50,850 bases of DNA from Helicobacter bilis ATCC 51630 (GCF_000686565.1 NZ_JMKW01000015.1:1-50850); one strand, 5' to 3'. Positions 1-9,947 are shown, numbered from the stretch's first letter. Notes: a model not told the origin generated them from the letters alone. Program-made: numbers and translations.

Positions 1-15
1 TTTTTTTTGTAGAAT
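1..15 (+). promoter_or_regulatory. T-tract and -10 box upstream of the OMP gene
   Basis: At least eight T residues (1-8, cut by the window edge) directly precede TAGAAT (10-15), a one-mismatch -10 hexamer. The ATG lies at 48 with AAGGAGA at 37-43. Homopolymeric T tracts beside promoter boxes are a known cause of expression phase variation for Helicobacter adhesin genes. Whether this tract varies is inference, because its full length is not visible. Confidence 0.4.
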
Positions 16-47
16 GCCAACTTCATTACAAATTTTAAGGAGAAATC

Positions 48-681
48 ATGGGATTTAAAAAGAGTATAAAGACAAGTGTTTTATCATTGGCACTTATTTC
101 TAGTATGGCTTATGCCGATGGATTAAAAGAGGAAAAAAGTGGTGGTTTTGTTGGTTTGCAGGCTGGGACTTCGCTTTTGCAACAGAAAAATGAGTATCAT
201 TGGAACAATCCATATAATAGAAATATTTCTAAATACAACTATACAACTGCAGCGTATGGTGTGCTTGGTGGTTATGAATATTGGTTTAGTAATAGTTTGG
301 GTGCGCGTGGTTATGCACTCTTTAGTGGGGGCTAATTTCTATGTTATGCAATTTGGAGTTGGTGCTGATGTGATATATAACATTACAAATGTTGCTGATG
401 GGAATCTAGGCGTTATAGCTGGTTTGCAATTAGGCGGTGTGTATTGGCTAAACTCATGGTATTGGTGGGGTAGCTCTAGTAATCAAAACTCACTAGCATT
501 TGATATGGCATTAAATATTGGTGTGCGTTGGACTCAAAATGAGCATGTGATAGAAGTGCTTGGTAAGATTCCATTTATAGAGGCACATACTGGCACATAT
601 CTTTATAGTGATGGCGATAAAAACGAATATTATTCAAAAGAGACTTTCTCATTTGTTGCGCGTTATATGTATAGATTCTAG
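48..681 (+). pseudogene. Outer-membrane beta-barrel protein, frameshifted
   Basis: This would be a small Helicobacter-type outer-membrane beta-barrel protein of about 210 residues. The first frame (48-335) starts with a clear signal peptide (MGFKKSIKTS..., cleavage after AYA, about residue 23) and enters Gly/Tyr-rich strands. It stops at TAA 333-335. The next frame continues the barrel from about position 326 to 681 and ends in aromatic residues finishing with Phe (VARYMYRF), the usual outer-membrane beta-signal. The break coincides with a five-G run at 327-331. Removing one G would join the frames through Leu-Phe-Ser-Gly-Ala-Asn-Phe. It may be a true pseudogene, a slippage-controlled gene or a base-call error. 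A good Shine-Dalgarno sequence (37-43) supports the start. No specific OMP subfamily is recognised. Confidence 0.75.
327..331 (+). repeat. Five-G run at the OMP frameshift
   Basis: GGGGG lies exactly where the barrel reading frame shifts. Four Gs would restore one open frame from 48 to 681. The tract is short for strand-slippage phase variation, so a fixed mutation or sequencing error is equally possible. Confidence 0.6.
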
Positions 682-705
682 ATTTATTATCTAACTTCAC
701 TTTTC

Positions 706-721
706 GCCATGTTGTCATGGC
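706..721 (+). terminator. Possible weak hairpin terminator after the OMP gene
   Basis: GCCATG-TTGT-CATGGC forms a perfect 6-bp stem with a 4-nt loop, 25 nt past the OMP stop codon. It is followed by an A/T-rich stretch (ATTTATCCTTATTT) rather than a clean T run, so termination is only plausible. Confidence 0.35.
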
Positions 722-953
722 ATTTATCCTTATTTATGATTGCGTTGCTATTTTGTCAGATTATCAACGCAAGCTTTCCTTATCAAACAATAAAATGGCA
801 TAATAAACCTGCATTGCAATATACAATATATAGTGCATAAAATACACAAAATACATATTTACAATGCTTTTATGCTATAAAAAAGACAACTTTTTGTTTT
901 TTTGTGTATGATATTTACGCTTACTTGTTTATCATAATATAAAAGGCTACTCA

Positions 954-2900
954 ATGACAAAACTAGGAATCAACGCAAAGGTATCAATTAGCACGACTTT
1001 AATGGTGCTTGTGAGTTTTAGCATTTTGGCGTGGTTTGTGTATTTTAACGCACAAAAGACCATTACACTCATTGAGTATGAGACGCAAGAAAAGCAAGTA
1101 ACGCAATTAGAAAATCTCATAGATGTCTATATTGATGAGAAAAAGCGGTTAATTCAAAAACTCGCAAAAGAAGCCCTTGCAAGTGGCTTAAATGAATCTC
1201 AAATGACACAAAATCTCCGCCTTATCCAAGAATCTGGCGATTTTAATCTCACTTATATCGGTATAGAATCTAGCGGGAGAATGCTACGGGGTAATGGCAA
1301 ACACCAATACCCACAAGATGGCTATGACCCCCGCATAAGAAGTTGGTATCAAATCCCTAAAAATTCACTTAAAGATGAAGTGCTAAGTGAGCCGTGGATA
1401 CAAAACTCATATAAGATTCCAGTTTTTGGCTTTGCTTCCCCACTGATTGAAAATGGTAAATTCATCGGTGTGGCTAGTAGCGATATTGCCCTAAAATCAC
1501 TCAATGCCTATATCCACGCACAAGATGAGAATACAAGCGAACAAGAGATTATCATCATAGACAAAAATGGCAATTATGTCAGCCATAATGATGAGAGTAA
1601 GATTTTGCAAAGTGATGATTTTTCTAAGGCGATAAAAAGTAGCTTTAGCGCGGACACACCGACTTTTAAACTAGATTCTAATATCGCAACTTGCAAGGTA
1701 GAATCTCAAACGCAATGGCTGCTTTGCTCCATTATCCCAGAATCTCGCATTGCCGATAAGCTTAGTCAAAACAACAAGCCTATTTTCATTATGCTAGGCA
1801 TTTTTGCCCTTATTCTCGTTGTCGCACTCTATGTGATTTTGGCGTATTTGCTAAAGCCCATTAGACGCATTAAAAAGAGTTTGCTAGAGTTTTTTGACTT
1901 TTTAAATCGCAAGCAAAAAAGTGTGAATCCTTTGAAACTCCGCAGCAGCGATGAGTTTCAAGAAATGGCAGAAGTGATTAATGAAAATGTAGAGACGATT
2001 CAGCAGAATCTCTTAAAGGATACAAAGAGTTTGGAAGACTTTTTTCAAGCGGTTGAGAGTATCAAGCAGGGGCATTTGCATTTGCAGATACAGACAAATG
2101 CGAACAATCCGCAATTAACCCAGCTTGGCGTGCTGTTTAATGAAATGCTAACTTCCCTTGATGAGAATGTCTCGCGTGTGCTTGTGATTTTGAAGCGATA
2201 TGCAGACAATGACTTCCAAAAGCAAGAGAGTGAGTCGGCACAGAATCTGCAAGGCGAACTTCAAGCGATGAATGAAGGTGTGGGGTATTTGGGCGAAGAG
2301 ATACGCAAAATGCTTTTTACTAGCCTTGATTTTGCAAAATCGCTAAATCTTAAGGCAAAAGAGCTAGAAGATTCTGTAATGGCGATGAGTGAAAGCACAC
2401 AGAAGCAAAGTAAGTCGCTAGAAGAGACGGCAAATGCGGTAAGAGAGATTACAGAATCTATGCAGGGTGTTGATAGTAAGGCGCAAGAAGTGGTGCAGCA
2501 AGGCGATGATATTAAAAAGATTCTAGGATTTATCGCAGAGATTGCTGATCAAACTAATCTTTTAGCACTAAATGCAGCGATTGAAGCAGCAAGGGCAGGG
2601 GAGCACGGGCGGGGCTTTGCAGTCGTAGCCGATGAAGTGAGAAACTTGGCTGAACGCACACAAAAGAGTCTTGGCGAGATAGGGGCAAGTGTGAATTTGC
2701 TTGTGCAAAGCATTAATGATATGGGCGAGTCCATTAAGGTGCAAATGGAGGGTATTGAGCATATTAATGAAAGTATTGTTGAGCTAGAAGAGATAACAAG
2801 TCATAACACGCAAACCGCACATAAGACGCAAGAGATTAGCTTAGGTGTAGAACACATCGCACAAGATATTTTACAAGATGCAAATATGAAGAAGTTTTAG
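954..2900 (+). CDS. Methyl-accepting chemotaxis protein (dCache chemoreceptor)
   Basis: This is a transmembrane chemoreceptor that would sense a periplasmic ligand and control CheA/CheW. Two membrane segments are visible (about residues 13-32 and 277-299). Between them lies a dCache-type sensor with the hallmark Asp-Pro-Arg-x-Arg-x-Trp-Tyr (125-132) and a Gly-Val-Ala-Ser-x-Asp turn near 172-177. A HAMP-like stretch follows from about 300, then long coiled coil and the strongly conserved signalling tip (about 522-565: [18 protein letters not shown], then [12 protein letters not shown]). The protein ends shortly after the hairpin, without a CheR-tethering pentapeptide. Its 648 residues are normal for a Cache receptor. 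AAAAGG lies 7 nt before the ATG. It stands alone, with no chemotaxis genes adjacent. The ligand cannot be predicted. Confidence 0.95.
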   Translation: MTKLGINAKVSISTTLMVLVSFSILAWFVYFNAQKTITLIEYETQEKQVTQLENLIDVYIDEKKRLIQKLAKEALASGLNESQMTQNLRLIQESGDFNLTYIGIESSGRMLRGNGKHQYPQDGYDPRIRSWYQIPKNSLKDEVLSEPWIQNSYKIPVFGFASPLIENGKFIGVASSDIALKSLNAYIHAQDENTSEQEIIIIDKNGNYVSHNDESKILQSDDFSKAIKSSFSADTPTFKLDSNIATCKVESQTQWLLCSIIPESRIADKLSQNNKPIFIMLGIFALILVVALYVILAYLLKPIRRIKKSLLEFFDFLNRKQKSVNPLKLRSSDEFQEMAEVINENVETIQQNLLKDTKSLEDFFQAVESIKQGHLHLQIQTNANNPQLTQLGVLFNEMLTSLDENVSRVLVILKRYADNDFQKQESESAQNLQGELQAMNEGVGYLGEEIRKMLFTSLDFAKSLNLKAKELEDSVMAMSESTQKQSKSLEETANAVREITESMQGVDSKAQEVVQQGDDIKKILGFIAEIADQTNLLALNAAIEAARAGEHGRGFAVVADEVRNLAERTQKSLGEIGASVNLLVQSINDMGESIKVQMEGIEHINESIVELEEITSHNTQTAHKTQEISLGVEHIAQDILQDANMKKF

Positions 2901-3438
2901 GGCTTTGGGGTATTGTGTTTGTAGGCTAAGATTCTAAGATTTTAGGAATCTTTGTTGAATTACAAGCAAGAAATTTTATTCCAAAAACTCTATTTTTTGT
3001 AGCGGTATAAAATAACTGCCTTAAAATCCCAAAGTAGAGTGGAATAAAATTTTAGTTAAATAACTCGCCATATTTACTTGAATCTTGTTAAGTCATTTGG
3101 GGGTAGGGATTTAAATTTAAGCATTAGATTAAACAAAAAACTTTTTTGTGTGAGCTAGAATTGCTTGGTTTGCGTTAAGAACACCCGCTTCTAAGTGTTT
3201 GGCAAAAGTTGGGGTGATTTATGAATCTATATGGATTTGTATAAGTTTTGGGATAGATTTTAAAACTTTGGAAAGTAAAATGAAAGGCTAGATTCTTATA
3301 TTTTGAGTGGTTTAAGCGATGAGATTCTAGGCTTTGTGTTAGGTTTTACAAAGCCTATTTCTTTGTATGCTTGAATCTACGCACTTGCTTGATTTCCCAC
3401 GCTCACTTGATTTTCCACATTTGCCCTACATATTTAAT
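2901..3438. other. Non-coding stretch between the chemoreceptor and DinB-like genes
   Basis: I see no credible gene in these 538 bases. The stretch contains several GATTCT/GAATCT strings and one inverted-repeat unit (2971-3052, listed separately). Possible remnants of decayed genes cannot be recognised. Confidence 0.5.
2971..3052. repeat. Inverted repeat with 13-bp perfect arms
   Basis: AAATTTTATTCCA (2971-2983) and its exact reverse complement TGGAATAAAATTT (3040-3052) flank about 56 bases. CTCTA/TAGAG at the inner ends extends the pairing imperfectly. The symmetry suggests a miniature palindromic element or a large transcript hairpin. No second copy was noticed in this window. Confidence 0.5.
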
Positions 3439-3969
3439 CTACATACCTAGCATTCCGGCAAAATCATTTTCAACACCAAGTATATCAAGCGCACCTGCAA
3501 TCTGTCCGCGATGATGTGTAGCGTGATTTAATAACGCAAGGATTAAATGCGCCCTTGTTTTGCTAAAAGAGAGATTTTGCCCCAAATGCAAAGTCTCCAC
3601 TTTATTAAAATCACTCATATTTGTGATAAGCTCTATCATCGCTGTGTCTGTGTCATCTTGAAGTGTTTGAAGGGCATTTAAATCCTGCAATAATGAATCT
3701 TTAAGCGTAAAGTCTTGCTGCAAATGTTGCAGTAAAGATTCTAATTTATTTGGTTTTTGCCACGCAAATGCACTAAATTGCCCCAAAAACAGCCCAATAC
3801 TCCCGCAAAGGCTATGAGCCGCAGTGCCAATAATGCTTTTATAAAACAAGCCGCAATCTTTATAAAGCAAATCTTTTTTGCCATTTTTCACCATATCATT
3901 AAACACTGCAAACATCGCTCTATCCGCCATTTGATTGTATCTCGCCTGTAATATCAGCATATCTTTCAT
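3439..3969 (-). CDS. DinB-like (DUF664/YfiT-type) four-helix metal-binding protein
   Basis: This is a 176-residue putative metal-dependent enzyme of the DinB superfamily, probably cytoplasmic. The sequence shows the N-terminal helix (Tyr-Asn-Gln-Met-Ala-Asp-Arg) and three histidines placed as in the DinB metal site: one in Ala-Ala-His-Ser-Leu (about residue 52) and two in Asn-His-Ala-Thr-His-His-Arg-Gly-Gln near 150. Superfamily members include thiol-dependent transferases and proteins of unknown role, and the substrate cannot be inferred. A strong Shine-Dalgarno sequence (AAAGGAGAG) lies just upstream of the ATG. The gene is monocistronic, 328 nt from cysS on the same strand. Confidence 0.85.
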   Translation of the reverse strand: MKDMLILQARYNQMADRAMFAVFNDMVKNGKKDLLYKDCGLFYKSIIGTAAHSLCGSIGLFLGQFSAFAWQKPNKLESLLQHLQQDFTLKDSLLQDLNALQTLQDDTDTAMIELITNMSDFNKVETLHLGQNLSFSKTRAHLILALLNHATHHRGQIAGALDILGVENDFAGMLGM

Positions 3970-4297
3970 CTTCTCTCCTTTAGGTTGTTGTAGCCGTATT
4001 CTATCCTAGAAGCTTTTTTAAAAAATTAATATTGTATAAATTTATAGAATCTTTAAAATCACTTAAACAAAGCAATGCAAAGCTTAGAATCATATCTAAC
4101 CCACAGATTCTAAACTTTTTTGCCAACCTTAAATAACCTTGTAAAAATATTCATAATGCCACCTTGATTTGTTTATTTTGCAAACAGAGATTCTGTTATA
4201 TAAACATTACGATTAAAACTGATGTTTGTTATTCTGCATGAAAACTCAAAAATATTTGTGAATTTTTCACAGAATACTTAATTTAGAAAAACAAAAC
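3970..4297. other. Non-coding spacer between the DinB-like gene and cysS
   Basis: These 328 AT-rich bases contain no credible gene. They presumably hold the DinB-like promoter and the cysS 3' end, but I could not pick out a convincing promoter or terminator. Confidence 0.4.
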
Positions 4298-5797
4298 CTA
4301 AAACTTCTCCCATTCTGTGTGTTCTTTGCTTTTATCCATTATAGCTATACCCATATTTTCTAGAGTATTTCGTATAGAATCTGCTTTTACAAAGTCTTTT
4401 GCTGCCTTTGCTTCTAGTCGCTCTTTTATGAGAGTTTCAATCTTTAGCTTTTCTTCATCGCTTACACCAAGCTGAAAATATTCGCTATAACTTAAAGTCC
4501 CAAGTCCTAGCACAAAGTCGATTAATGCTAGATTTGCCTTTGCTTTTATCTTATAGGCTTTATCTTTTGGCTGTGTGTCAAGTCGCTCATTTGCCTCTTT
4601 TATGAACTCTTCAATTACACTCAAAGCAAGTGAGATATTTAAATCATCACTAAGAGATTCTAAAAACTTTTCACTAAAATCTTTTGTAGCTTGTTTTAGA
4701 ATCTCACTCATATAAGGCTTAAAAAACTCTTCCCATTCACTTGCTTTTATAGAATCTGTGTCATTAGAAAATGGTAAAAATTTAGGTATAGAATCTTTTT
4801 CATAACCAAGCCTTTTTTTAAGGCGATATATTTTATCAAGCCTTTTTTTTGATTGCAATAAATCTTCTTCATTAAAATGCAGTGGGCTTCTGTAATGTGT
4901 GCCTATGAGATAGTTACGCAGTATTTCGCCATGATATACTTTCAATGCGTCTTTTATAAAAAAGCTATTTCCTAGACTCTTACTCATTTTCTCACCATTA
5001 ATGGTAACAAAGCCATTATGTAGCCAATATTTCGCAAGCTCCTTGTTATGCAAACAGCGAGTTTGTGAGGCTTCATTCTCATGATGTGGGAAGAATAAAT
5101 CCTGCCCACCAGCATGTATATCAATGCAAAATTCCTTGTCTTTATATGCTAATACAGAATCAATCATAGCAGAACATTCAATATGCCAACCGGGTCTGCC
5201 TTTACCTAGTATGCTTTCATAGCCTATATCATTTTCTCCCTTGTATGCTTTCCATAATACAAAGTCCCTTTGATCTCTCTTGCCCTCTTCTACCTCAACT
5301 CTATGCACTGAATCTGTATCATCTAAATGCTTACTTAATGTGCCATAACTCTTATCTTTACTCACTTCAAGGCAAATATCTCCATTAGGCAAACGATAGG
5401 CTATATCTTTTTGCAGTAAAGATTCTATAAAATTTGACATAGATTCTAAAAACTCTGTTGCACGAGGCTCAAAGTGGGCTCTTCTCACATTTAAAGATTC
5501 CATATCTTGCAAGTATTTATCGATATAATGCTTTGCTAGTTCATTGAGTGGAGTTTTAGTTTGAAAGGATTTATTAATCAGCTTATCATCAATATCTGTG
5601 AAGTTTTTAGCGACTATGACTTTATAGCCCTTTGTCTCTAAGAATCTTGCGAGTAAATCAAAGCTAATAGCACTTCTAGCATGTCCTAAATGCGCATCAT
5701 CATAGACCGTCGGACCGCATATATACATGCGTATTTCATTTGAATTAAGCGGAACAAGATCTATTTTATCTCTATGTTTTGAATCATAAACTTTCAT
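4298..5797 (-). CDS. cysS: Cysteinyl-tRNA synthetase
   Basis: This class I aminoacyl-tRNA synthetase charges tRNA-Cys in the cytoplasm. Visible signatures are the zinc-ligand Cys in Cys-Gly-Pro-Thr-Val-Tyr-Asp (about 28), the HIGH motif as His-Leu-Gly-His (36-39), Trp-His-Ile-Glu-Cys-Ser, Phe-Phe-Pro-His-His-Glu-Asn-Glu, and KMSKS as Lys-Met-Ser-Lys-Ser-Leu-Gly-Asn (about 268-275). At 499 residues it is slightly longer than the typical 460-470. The extra length is in the helical anticodon region, where Asp-Ser and Glu-Ser pairs from the local GATTCT motif occur. It starts 14 nt after the murJ stop, so murJ-cysS is probably one operon. The same pair is adjacent in other Helicobacter and Campylobacter genomes, as far as I recall. 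Confidence 0.97.
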   Translation of the reverse strand: MKVYDSKHRDKIDLVPLNSNEIRMYICGPTVYDDAHLGHARSAISFDLLARFLETKGYKVIVAKNFTDIDDKLINKSFQTKTPLNELAKHYIDKYLQDMESLNVRRAHFEPRATEFLESMSNFIESLLQKDIAYRLPNGDICLEVSKDKSYGTLSKHLDDTDSVHRVEVEEGKRDQRDFVLWKAYKGENDIGYESILGKGRPGWHIECSAMIDSVLAYKDKEFCIDIHAGGQDLFFPHHENEASQTRCLHNKELAKYWLHNGFVTINGEKMSKSLGNSFFIKDALKVYHGEILRNYLIGTHYRSPLHFNEEDLLQSKKRLDKIYRLKKRLGYEKDSIPKFLPFSNDTDSIKASEWEEFFKPYMSEILKQATKDFSEKFLESLSDDLNISLALSVIEEFIKEANERLDTQPKDKAYKIKAKANLALIDFVLGLGTLSYSEYFQLGVSDEEKLKIETLIKERLEAKAAKDFVKADSIRNTLENMGIAIMDKSKEHTEWEKF

Positions 5798-5811
5798 TGT
5801 CTTCCTTAGTG

Positions 5812-7800
5812 TTATGTAATGTGAAAAAATTGCTTGAAAATTTGTAATATACTAAATGTTACGCCAAGCGCTAAAAGTAGGTAAAAGGCGTATTTTTTAT
5901 GCGAGATTATAGCTAAAAAATTGTGAATCCCAAATGCTTTTATATTGAAAACAAAAAGCACAACACCACCGATACTCCCAGCCAGTGCAACTATAAAATA
6001 ACGCAATTCCCAAAGTATGCCATCTGTAATACTAAAATATCGCATGAAAAAAATAAAGATTCCAGAAAGCAGCGTGCCAACCGCAAGTGCGATGACAGAG
6101 TATTTTGCCGCTTTTGCTTGTTGCTTTTTCGCATAAAGCCAGAGGGAGAAAATCCGCGTTAAGCCAAAGGCTAAGAGTCCTGCCATATAGCCGATAAACG
6201 CCCATGCAACTTGCAGGGTATCTTCTCTTACAAAGTTTTTTCGCTCAAACAAAAGCCATACGATTTCATTACTCAACATAATGCCACCAAGCGTGCAAAT
6301 AGAAAGCGTTATGAATAGAAACCAAAAAGCTGTTTTTAGATTCGCTAAAGCTATCTTTTCATCTTTTCGCTCAATCGCCTTTGCAATGGTTGGGAATAAT
6401 GCACTAGAGATAGCAATAGCAAAGATGGCTAAAGGTAGCTGAAAGATTCTATTTGCAAAGTTTAGTGTGCTAACGCCTCCATCTGAATTTGGCAAAAGTG
6501 TGATAAGACTAGAGTCAATAATAGCAATAATTTGTGCGGTAGAAGCCCCAAGCATAGCAGGGAAAAATGCTTTAAAAAAGGCTTTAATGTCAGCAAGTAA
6601 GCGTAAGACATTATGTTTTGCTTTTGTATAGAATCTTTGATTCTGCGTTGTCTCTTTACTAAAGAAACTGCGGCTTTGCCTTGTTTTGGTGCTTTTAGTG
6701 GATTGTTCGCTCAAGGCTCGCTCACTTACCTTTAGGTAACCCCCTTCGCCTCCACCTTGAAAACTACAAAAATCACTCAAAGATACTTCCGCAGAATTTT
6801 TATCTATGCTTTTTTTAGAATCTATACTTTCAACTTTTGTAGATTCTAGAATCTTAGATGCTTCCGCAGTGGTGCTATTTGTGTTTTGACTAGATTCTAG
6901 ATTCTGTTTAGAATCCATATTGTTTGCGTGGTTTAAAGTAGAATCTTTGGAATCTATGCTAGATGTTTCGCTACGCTCAACATGACAAGCAATAGAATCT
7001 TTATGCCCAAATCTTATCCCCCTAAAACTTATAGTCATATTAGAATCTCTATACCATTTTTTGAGTGAAAGCATACCAATATACTGCAACTTCCATAATC
7101 CCGCCCTATAAAGCGGATAAAAATGAATGAGTATTTGACACACACCGCCAATAAGGACCGCATAGCTTAGTATATACACTGCTTGAAAGAGTTCTTTTTC
7201 GGTTAAACTCGTTTGAAACTGATAAGGCAGCATAGCCACAATCATAGCAATATTTAAAAGTGCGGTATTATAGGCATTGACCCAAAAGATATTTTTATAT
7301 TGCAGTAGTGTGCTTAGATAAGTTACAATAAAAATTAATATAAGATACCAAAAGTGGATACGCACAAGTGGCATAGCAAGATTAATCCTCTCTTCATCAT
7401 AACCTAATGCTAGAATCTTTGTAATAAAAGGGGCAAACCACATAACAAGTATGCTTAAAATGAGAATGAAAAAAAGAAAAATCCAAAAAATACTCACACT
7501 AAATGCCCCCTTTTTCTTCGCACTAAGAAAAAATGGTAAAAAGCTTTGCACAAATGCCCCCTCACTCACAACACGCCGAAACATATTTGGAAACTTAAAG
7601 GCAATAAAGAAAATATCACTATAAATGCTTGTCCCAAGCACTGCTGCTTGAATGGCATCACGCAAAAATCCAAATACACGAGAACACAAGATTCCAGAAG
7701 CGTTGGTAAGAAAAAATCGTTTAAGCCTGTTTTGTTTTCTATTAAATTGTTTGTTGTTGTCTATCGTTTTAATGTTTTCGCTTGAATGTTTTTCTAACAT
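5812..7800 (-). CDS. murJ: Lipid II flippase MurJ with a large internal insertion
   Basis: MurJ (MviN, MOP superfamily) flips lipid II across the inner membrane for peptidoglycan synthesis. The N-terminal signature is clear: Ser-Arg-x-Phe-Gly-Phe-x-Arg-Asp, then Phe-Pro-Asn-Met-Phe-Arg-Arg, then Glu-Gly-Ala-Phe-Val-Gln-Ser-Phe (residues 40-88). Many membrane segments lie on both sides of a hydrophilic block. At 662 residues it is well above the usual 460-520. Residues about 254-398 (nucleotides about 6607-7041) are a low-complexity insert rich in Ser, Lys, Asp and Thr. The insert contains the CHVERSETSS peptide and a Gly-Gly-Gly-Glu-Gly-Gly segment between transmembrane helices, probably in a cytosolic loop. 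The flanking halves align with ordinary MurJ, so the gene is probably functional. Confidence 0.95.
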   Translation of the reverse strand: MLEKHSSENIKTIDNNKQFNRKQNRLKRFFLTNASGILCSRVFGFLRDAIQAAVLGTSIYSDIFFIAFKFPNMFRRVVSEGAFVQSFLPFFLSAKKKGAFSVSIFWIFLFFILILSILVMWFAPFITKILALGYDEERINLAMPLVRIHFWYLILIFIVTYLSTLLQYKNIFWVNAYNTALLNIAMIVAMLPYQFQTSLTEKELFQAVYILSYAVLIGGVCQILIHFYPLYRAGLWKLQYIGMLSLKKWYRDSNMTISFRGIRFGHKDSIACHVERSETSSIDSKDSTLNHANNMDSKQNLESSQNTNSTTAEASKILESTKVESIDSKKSIDKNSAEVSLSDFCSFQGGGEGGYLKVSERALSEQSTKSTKTRQSRSFFSKETTQNQRFYTKAKHNVLRLLADIKAFFKAFFPAMLGASTAQIIAIIDSSLITLLPNSDGGVSTLNFANRIFQLPLAIFAIAISSALFPTIAKAIERKDEKIALANLKTAFWFLFITLSICTLGGIMLSNEIVWLLFERKNFVREDTLQVAWAFIGYMAGLLAFGLTRIFSLWLYAKKQQAKAAKYSVIALAVGTLLSGIFIFFMRYFSITDGILWELRYFIVALAGSIGGVVLFVFNIKAFGIHNFLAIISHKKYAFYLLLALGVTFSILQIFKQFFHIT
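6915..6990 (-). repeat. In-frame hairpin element, murJ copy
   Basis: This copy of the interspersed element is read on the minus strand. The left arm GCTTGTCATGTTGAGCG is at 6974-6990 and a degenerate inverted right end (CAATATGG) is near 6915. It encodes Cys-His-Val-Glu-Arg-Ser-Glu-Thr-Ser within the MurJ insert. Compare 12342-12416, 19507-19584, 25195-25275 and 46255-46365. Confidence 0.6.
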
Positions 7801-7892
7801 TTTTTATACTCTTTACAAAAATATAGTAGAATATGCAATATTTTTTGGGATAACTATTGTAACAAACAAAATTTGATTTTAAGGTTAAGGCA

Positions 7893-9731
7893 ATGACTTT
7901 TTTTGCGAAAAAGAAACTCAAAGGTGTGCGTGATTGGGTTAGGGAGCTTACGCAGTTTTGTGCTGATTCTGAATTGAGTTTTAATGATTGTAGCTTTCAT
8001 GTTGCACATACACATACAATGTTAAAAAAAGATGATAAAGTTTTAGCCCCAACCTTTTTTAAAGAAACTTATAATCAAACAAGTGATGAAATCTATCAAA
8101 CATTTGATATTGAAATCACACCAAAAGAATATGATTTTTCAAAGTTAAATTTTGCTTTTAGTTATCGCCATTTAGAAGCTGTTTTAATCTTAAAAGAAGG
8201 CTTTTTTGTCGATGATAGGGAGCAATATAAGGCTCAACTTGCTGACTATATCACCGCATTTCTTATACAAAAAGACATTATTATTACAAGCGTAGAGCAG
8301 ATAAAAATGCGTGTGGATAAGATTATAAGTGAGAATTTTACGCCACCATGCACGATTATGGAAGAGAAAAGATTTATATTCTTACGCTCAAAAGCAGATA
8401 TTAAAAAACAAGGCTTTACAAATCTTTTAGAAGAGAAATGGTGTAGAGAAAATTATAAAAGCCCCATGCCAAACGCACTTTATGCGGTTGCAGAGGGCGA
8501 TCCTATCGGCTTTTTCTTAAAAGATTCCATACCTACTTCTGGTAGAAACTTGCAAGGTGAATTTATAGATATGAAAAACTTGCATTTAAATACACCAAAA
8601 CATGAAGATGGCAAGGGAGATTCTAAAGAGTTTGAAAGTGGGACATTTAGGTATAAAGCCCCACCTGAAGCTGGTAATGGCATAAGAAAAGTAGAAGAAG
8701 GTCAAGTCGTTAAATACGAAGCAGATAGACATGGTATTGTAGAGTTTGCAGAGACTGGATTAAGGCTTATTGATATAGGCACTTTTCAGCAAGTTGGTCG
8801 CACAAATAGTATTTTGGGCGGTGTTGAAAAGATGGCAGAAGTAGATATTGACTGCCCAGACAAGACAAAAGATGCGGTGCAAAATGGTGCGATTATTGAA
8901 GCTGAAGTGGTAAATATCAAAGGCACGGTTGGCGAAAAAGTCATCATTAAAGCAAAAAAACTAACAATTAATGGGCAAACACATCAAAGTGCAGTTATGT
9001 ATGCCGATGAAGCAAGTATCAATATCCATAAGGGAATCTTATATGCAAAGGAAGCTGATATCGATAAGCTAGAGAGTGGCAAGGTCTATGGTGGAAGCAT
9101 TAATGTGCTTGATGCACAAGGTGCAAAGATTGTAGGCGATAGCATTGTGGTATCTAACCTGCATTCTAATACGCATATTAAATTTTGTGAGAAACTTCAT
9201 CTAAAAGCGATTAATGGCAATGAAAATCAAATAAGCTTCGATGTCTTTGCTAATTTTGAGAATAGAGAAAAACTCTCAAGTATCATTCATCTAGACTCAC
9301 TTCTAAAAGATGATATTAACGCACGCGTAGCGTTTTGCAGGGCATTAGCAGATAAAACACAAAAGCTAAAACCTATCATTGATAATCTAAAACCTGTTAT
9401 TGACAGAAGTAAAAAGGAAGGCTTTGAGCTTGATGCAGAGACAAAGAAAACGCTAGGATTCTATGTGCTTTTATTGCGACAGATAAAAGAGCAAAAAGAT
9501 ATGGCAACACAGCTACAAAAGCTACGCACAGAAAACACACAAAAAGGCAAAATGATAGAAAAAATGCTAGGCATTGCAAAACTCACGACAGAATCAAGCT
9601 GGAAAGATAGCAATCAAATCATTTTAACACGACATTTCCCACCAGCAACGAACAAAATTTTTCCTCAAGATTCTGAAATGTTTGAAGTCGCCATTAATGA
9701 TGATGGCGTAATGGAAAAGATTGGGCAGTAA
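7893..9731 (+). CDS. FapA-like protein (DUF342, flagellar assembly protein A family)
   Basis: This is a 612-residue cytoplasmic protein of the FapA/DUF342 family. The diagnostic segment Gly-Asp-Pro-Ile-Gly-Phe-Phe with Thr-Ser-Gly-Arg-Asn-Leu-Gln-Gly-Glu lies around residues 205-225. It is followed by a repetitive beta-helix-like region (about 330-460, recurring Ile-x-Ile and Gly turns) and a C-terminal coiled coil (about 480-570). Some family members, such as Vibrio FapA, affect flagellar or polar protein localisation; the role here is not shown. The gene is divergent from murJ across 92 bp. A FapA-like gene next to murJ-cysS also occurs in Campylobacter as I recall. TTAAGGTTAAGGC precedes the ATG as ribosome-binding site. 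Confidence 0.8.
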   Translation: MTFFAKKKLKGVRDWVRELTQFCADSELSFNDCSFHVAHTHTMLKKDDKVLAPTFFKETYNQTSDEIYQTFDIEITPKEYDFSKLNFAFSYRHLEAVLILKEGFFVDDREQYKAQLADYITAFLIQKDIIITSVEQIKMRVDKIISENFTPPCTIMEEKRFIFLRSKADIKKQGFTNLLEEKWCRENYKSPMPNALYAVAEGDPIGFFLKDSIPTSGRNLQGEFIDMKNLHLNTPKHEDGKGDSKEFESGTFRYKAPPEAGNGIRKVEEGQVVKYEADRHGIVEFAETGLRLIDIGTFQQVGRTNSILGGVEKMAEVDIDCPDKTKDAVQNGAIIEAEVVNIKGTVGEKVIIKAKKLTINGQTHQSAVMYADEASINIHKGILYAKEADIDKLESGKVYGGSINVLDAQGAKIVGDSIVVSNLHSNTHIKFCEKLHLKAINGNENQISFDVFANFENREKLSSIIHLDSLLKDDINARVAFCRALADKTQKLKPIIDNLKPVIDRSKKEGFELDAETKKTLGFYVLLLRQIKEQKDMATQLQKLRTENTQKGKMIEKMLGIAKLTTESSWKDSNQIILTRHFPPATNKIFPQDSEMFEVAINDDGVMEKIGQ

Positions 9732-9759
9732 GACAAACAGAGTTAGTTAAAGTGTTAAA

Positions 9760-9808
9760 TATTGCTTTCAAGATTGACTTTGCCTTTATTAATTGTCTTA
9801 AAGCAATA
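9760..9808. repeat. Inverted repeat between fapA-like gene and dapA
   Basis: TATTGCTTT (9760-9768) is exactly complementary to AAAGCAATA (9800-9808), with AAG/CTT extending the stem after a bulge. It lies 29 nt after the FapA-like stop. No T run follows, so it is not a classical terminator. Confidence 0.3.
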
Positions 9809-9947
9809 GGACACTGAATGATTATGATGATTTTACAATCTTTAATCACACAAGCTAATACAAAACAAAGAAAAAGTAAAAATATACAAAACTCTAACAT
9901 TTTTTAGGTATCATAATGACTATTTGCCTATGAAAAGTGAGGAATAT

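Noticed and set aside
2549-2762. Minus-strand frames opposite the chemoreceptor signalling tip
   Set aside because: Shadows of the conserved signalling domain on the other strand.
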